This document shows positions 63,145 through 64,000 of a DNA stretch of 64,000 nt, piece after piece. Within the stretch, counting starts at the first letter, position 1. Each line of letters starts with the position of its first letter. The translations under genes and the position numbers were made by a program. Under the pieces are notes generated by a model. The model made no database searches, was not told where the DNA came from, and saw only the letters and a list, made by a program, of their open reading frames with translations. Source of the DNA: Methylobacterium sp. Lineage in GTDB: Bacteria; Pseudomonadota; Alphaproteobacteria; Rhizobiales; Beijerinckiaceae. Location of the stretch: contig PNLY01000011.1 in NCBI GenBank assembly GCA_013823325.1, positions 26,810 to 90,809 on the forward strand. The letters run 5' to 3'.

Positions 63145-64000
63145 TCAGCGCGTGATCGCGTCGATCTCCGCGAGCTCCTCCGGTGTCAGCGCCCAGTCCG
63201 CCGCCTTGACGTTGGCGGCGACCTGCTCGGGTTTCGTCGCACCGGCAATGACGCTGGAGACGACCGGCTGGGCGGCGAGCCAGGAGAAGGCGAGTTCCAG
63301 CAGCGTCTTGCCGCGCGCCTCACAGAAGGCGGCGAGCTTTTCCGTCTTGGCCCAGTTCGCCTCCGTCAGCACCTCGCCGGCGCGCTGCGCCTCGCGGGTC
63401 ATGCGTGCGCCTTCCGGCATCGGGGCATTGCGCTGGTACTTGCCGGTGAGGAGGCCGTTGGCGAGCGGGAAATAGGGCAGGAGGCCCATGCCGAAATGGC
63501 TGATGGCCGGGATCAGCTCCTTCTCGGCGCCGCGTACCAGCAGGCTGTACTCGTCCTGCGCCGAGGCGAAGCCTTCGAGTCCCAGCGTCTTCGCCGACCA
63601 ATACGCATCCGCGACCTGCCAGGACGGCAGGTTCGAGCAGCCGATATAGCGGACCTTGCCCTGCCGGATCAGATCGTCGAGGGCGCGCAGCGTCTCCTCG
63701 ATCGGGGTCAGCGGGTCGGGGCGGTGCAACTGGTAGAGGTCGATCCAGTCGGTCTTCATCCGCTTCAGCGAGGCTTCGACGGCCTCGATGATATAGCGCC
63801 GCGAGCCGCCCTTCTTCACGCCGGCATCGTCCATGTTCATGCCGAACTTGCTGGCGAGCACGATGTCCTTGCGGCGGGCGCCGAGCAATTCGCCGAGCGC
63901 CAGCTCCGAGCCGCCGCGATTGCCGTACATGTCGGCGGTGTCGAACAGGGTGATGCCGTGCTCGATCGCGGCGTCGACGACCTTGCGCGCCGCTTCCAGG
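63145..64000 (-). CDS. Aldo/keto reductase, 5' partial at the window edge
   Basis: NADPH-dependent oxidoreductase with the AKR (alpha/beta)8 barrel. Visible landmarks are LFDTADMYGNRGGSE (catalytic Asp and Tyr), LASKFGM (catalytic Lys), DWIDLYQLHRPDP (catalytic His) and a C-terminal VIAGATKPEQVAANV that binds the cofactor phosphate. The frame continues to the right edge, so roughly the first 35-45 residues are missing; the ATG at 63930 lies inside the domain and is not the start. The 153 bases between it and the ClpP-fold gene show no feature. Confidence 0.9.
   Translation of the reverse strand, partial: LEAARKVVDAAIEHGITLFDTADMYGNRGGSELALGELLGARRKDIVLASKFGMNMDDAGVKKGGSRRYIIEAVEASLKRMKTDWIDLYQLHRPDPLTPIEETLRALDDLIRQGKVRYIGCSNLPSWQVADAYWSAKTLGLEGFASAQDEYSLLVRGAEKELIPAISHFGMGLLPYFPLANGLLTGKYQRNAPMPEGARMTREAQRAGEVLTEANWAKTEKLAAFCEARGKTLLELAFSWLAAQPVVSSVIAGATKPEQVAANVKAADWALTPEELAEIDAITR

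Overview
The window looks like a chromosomal segment of a GC-rich alphaproteobacterium of the order Hyphomicrobiales. The support is a complete PhyR-NepR-EcfG general stress response locus, an adjacent addB-addA pair, a TIGR02300 (FYDLN acid) protein, HisKA_2-type sensor kinases, DUF992 and DUF1194 proteins, and typical Rhizobiales palindromic repeats. A Bosea-like genus is my best guess, but that is inference. I see no phage, insertion sequence, integrase or CRISPR array. The first and last genes run off the window.

1-11.6 kb is the stress region. nepR-ecfG and a degenerate sensor kinase lie on the minus strand, and phyR diverges from them. Five sites fit the EcfG promoter pattern GGAAC-N16/17-CGTT. 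They sit upstream of nepR-ecfG, a 23-residue membrane peptide plus extensin-like gene, a 76-residue unknown, a lone receiver protein, and a DUF883-like/holin-like membrane pair. Together they suggest a local EcfG regulon.

11.6-22.8 kb is housekeeping DNA metabolism: polA, a nitroreductase, a sugar nucleotidyltransferase and addBA. 22.8-32.1 kb is catabolic and transport: RidA, TetR, a cyclase, a BKACE enzyme, an SMP-30 lactonase and a lone branched-chain-type binding protein, then an Ssu-type ABC transporter with an NtaA-type flavin monooxygenase. 32.1-45 kb is mixed core: tRNA-Ala, TIGR02300, cmk, DUF1194, an MFS exporter, an NhaD-type antiporter, a glutamine amidotransferase, hrpB, a class A PBP, DoxX and thioredoxin.

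45-61.6 kb is the most interesting part. It holds a carbamoylase-type Zn hydrolase, a sugar-type ABC transporter, a Gfo/Idh oxidoreductase, a MarR regulator, a PhnN-AMP phosphorylase fusion, a NadC-like phosphoribosyltransferase, a 6-hydroxynicotinate reductase homologue, an ApbE-like UPF0280 protein, two DUF1185 paralogues and a XylFGH-like transporter. Related palindromes lie before marR, before nadC and before the reductase, so one MarR protein may control the set. NadC, the phosphorylase and PhnN could form a closed cycle in which phosphoribose acts as a recycled carrier to decarboxylate a pyridine dicarboxylate before ring reduction. This is a hypothesis; no substrate can be read from sequence.

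61.7-64 kb holds a secreted ClpP-fold protein and a truncated aldo/keto reductase. Starts were chosen from ribosome binding sites, overlaps and family lengths, and are less certain than stops.
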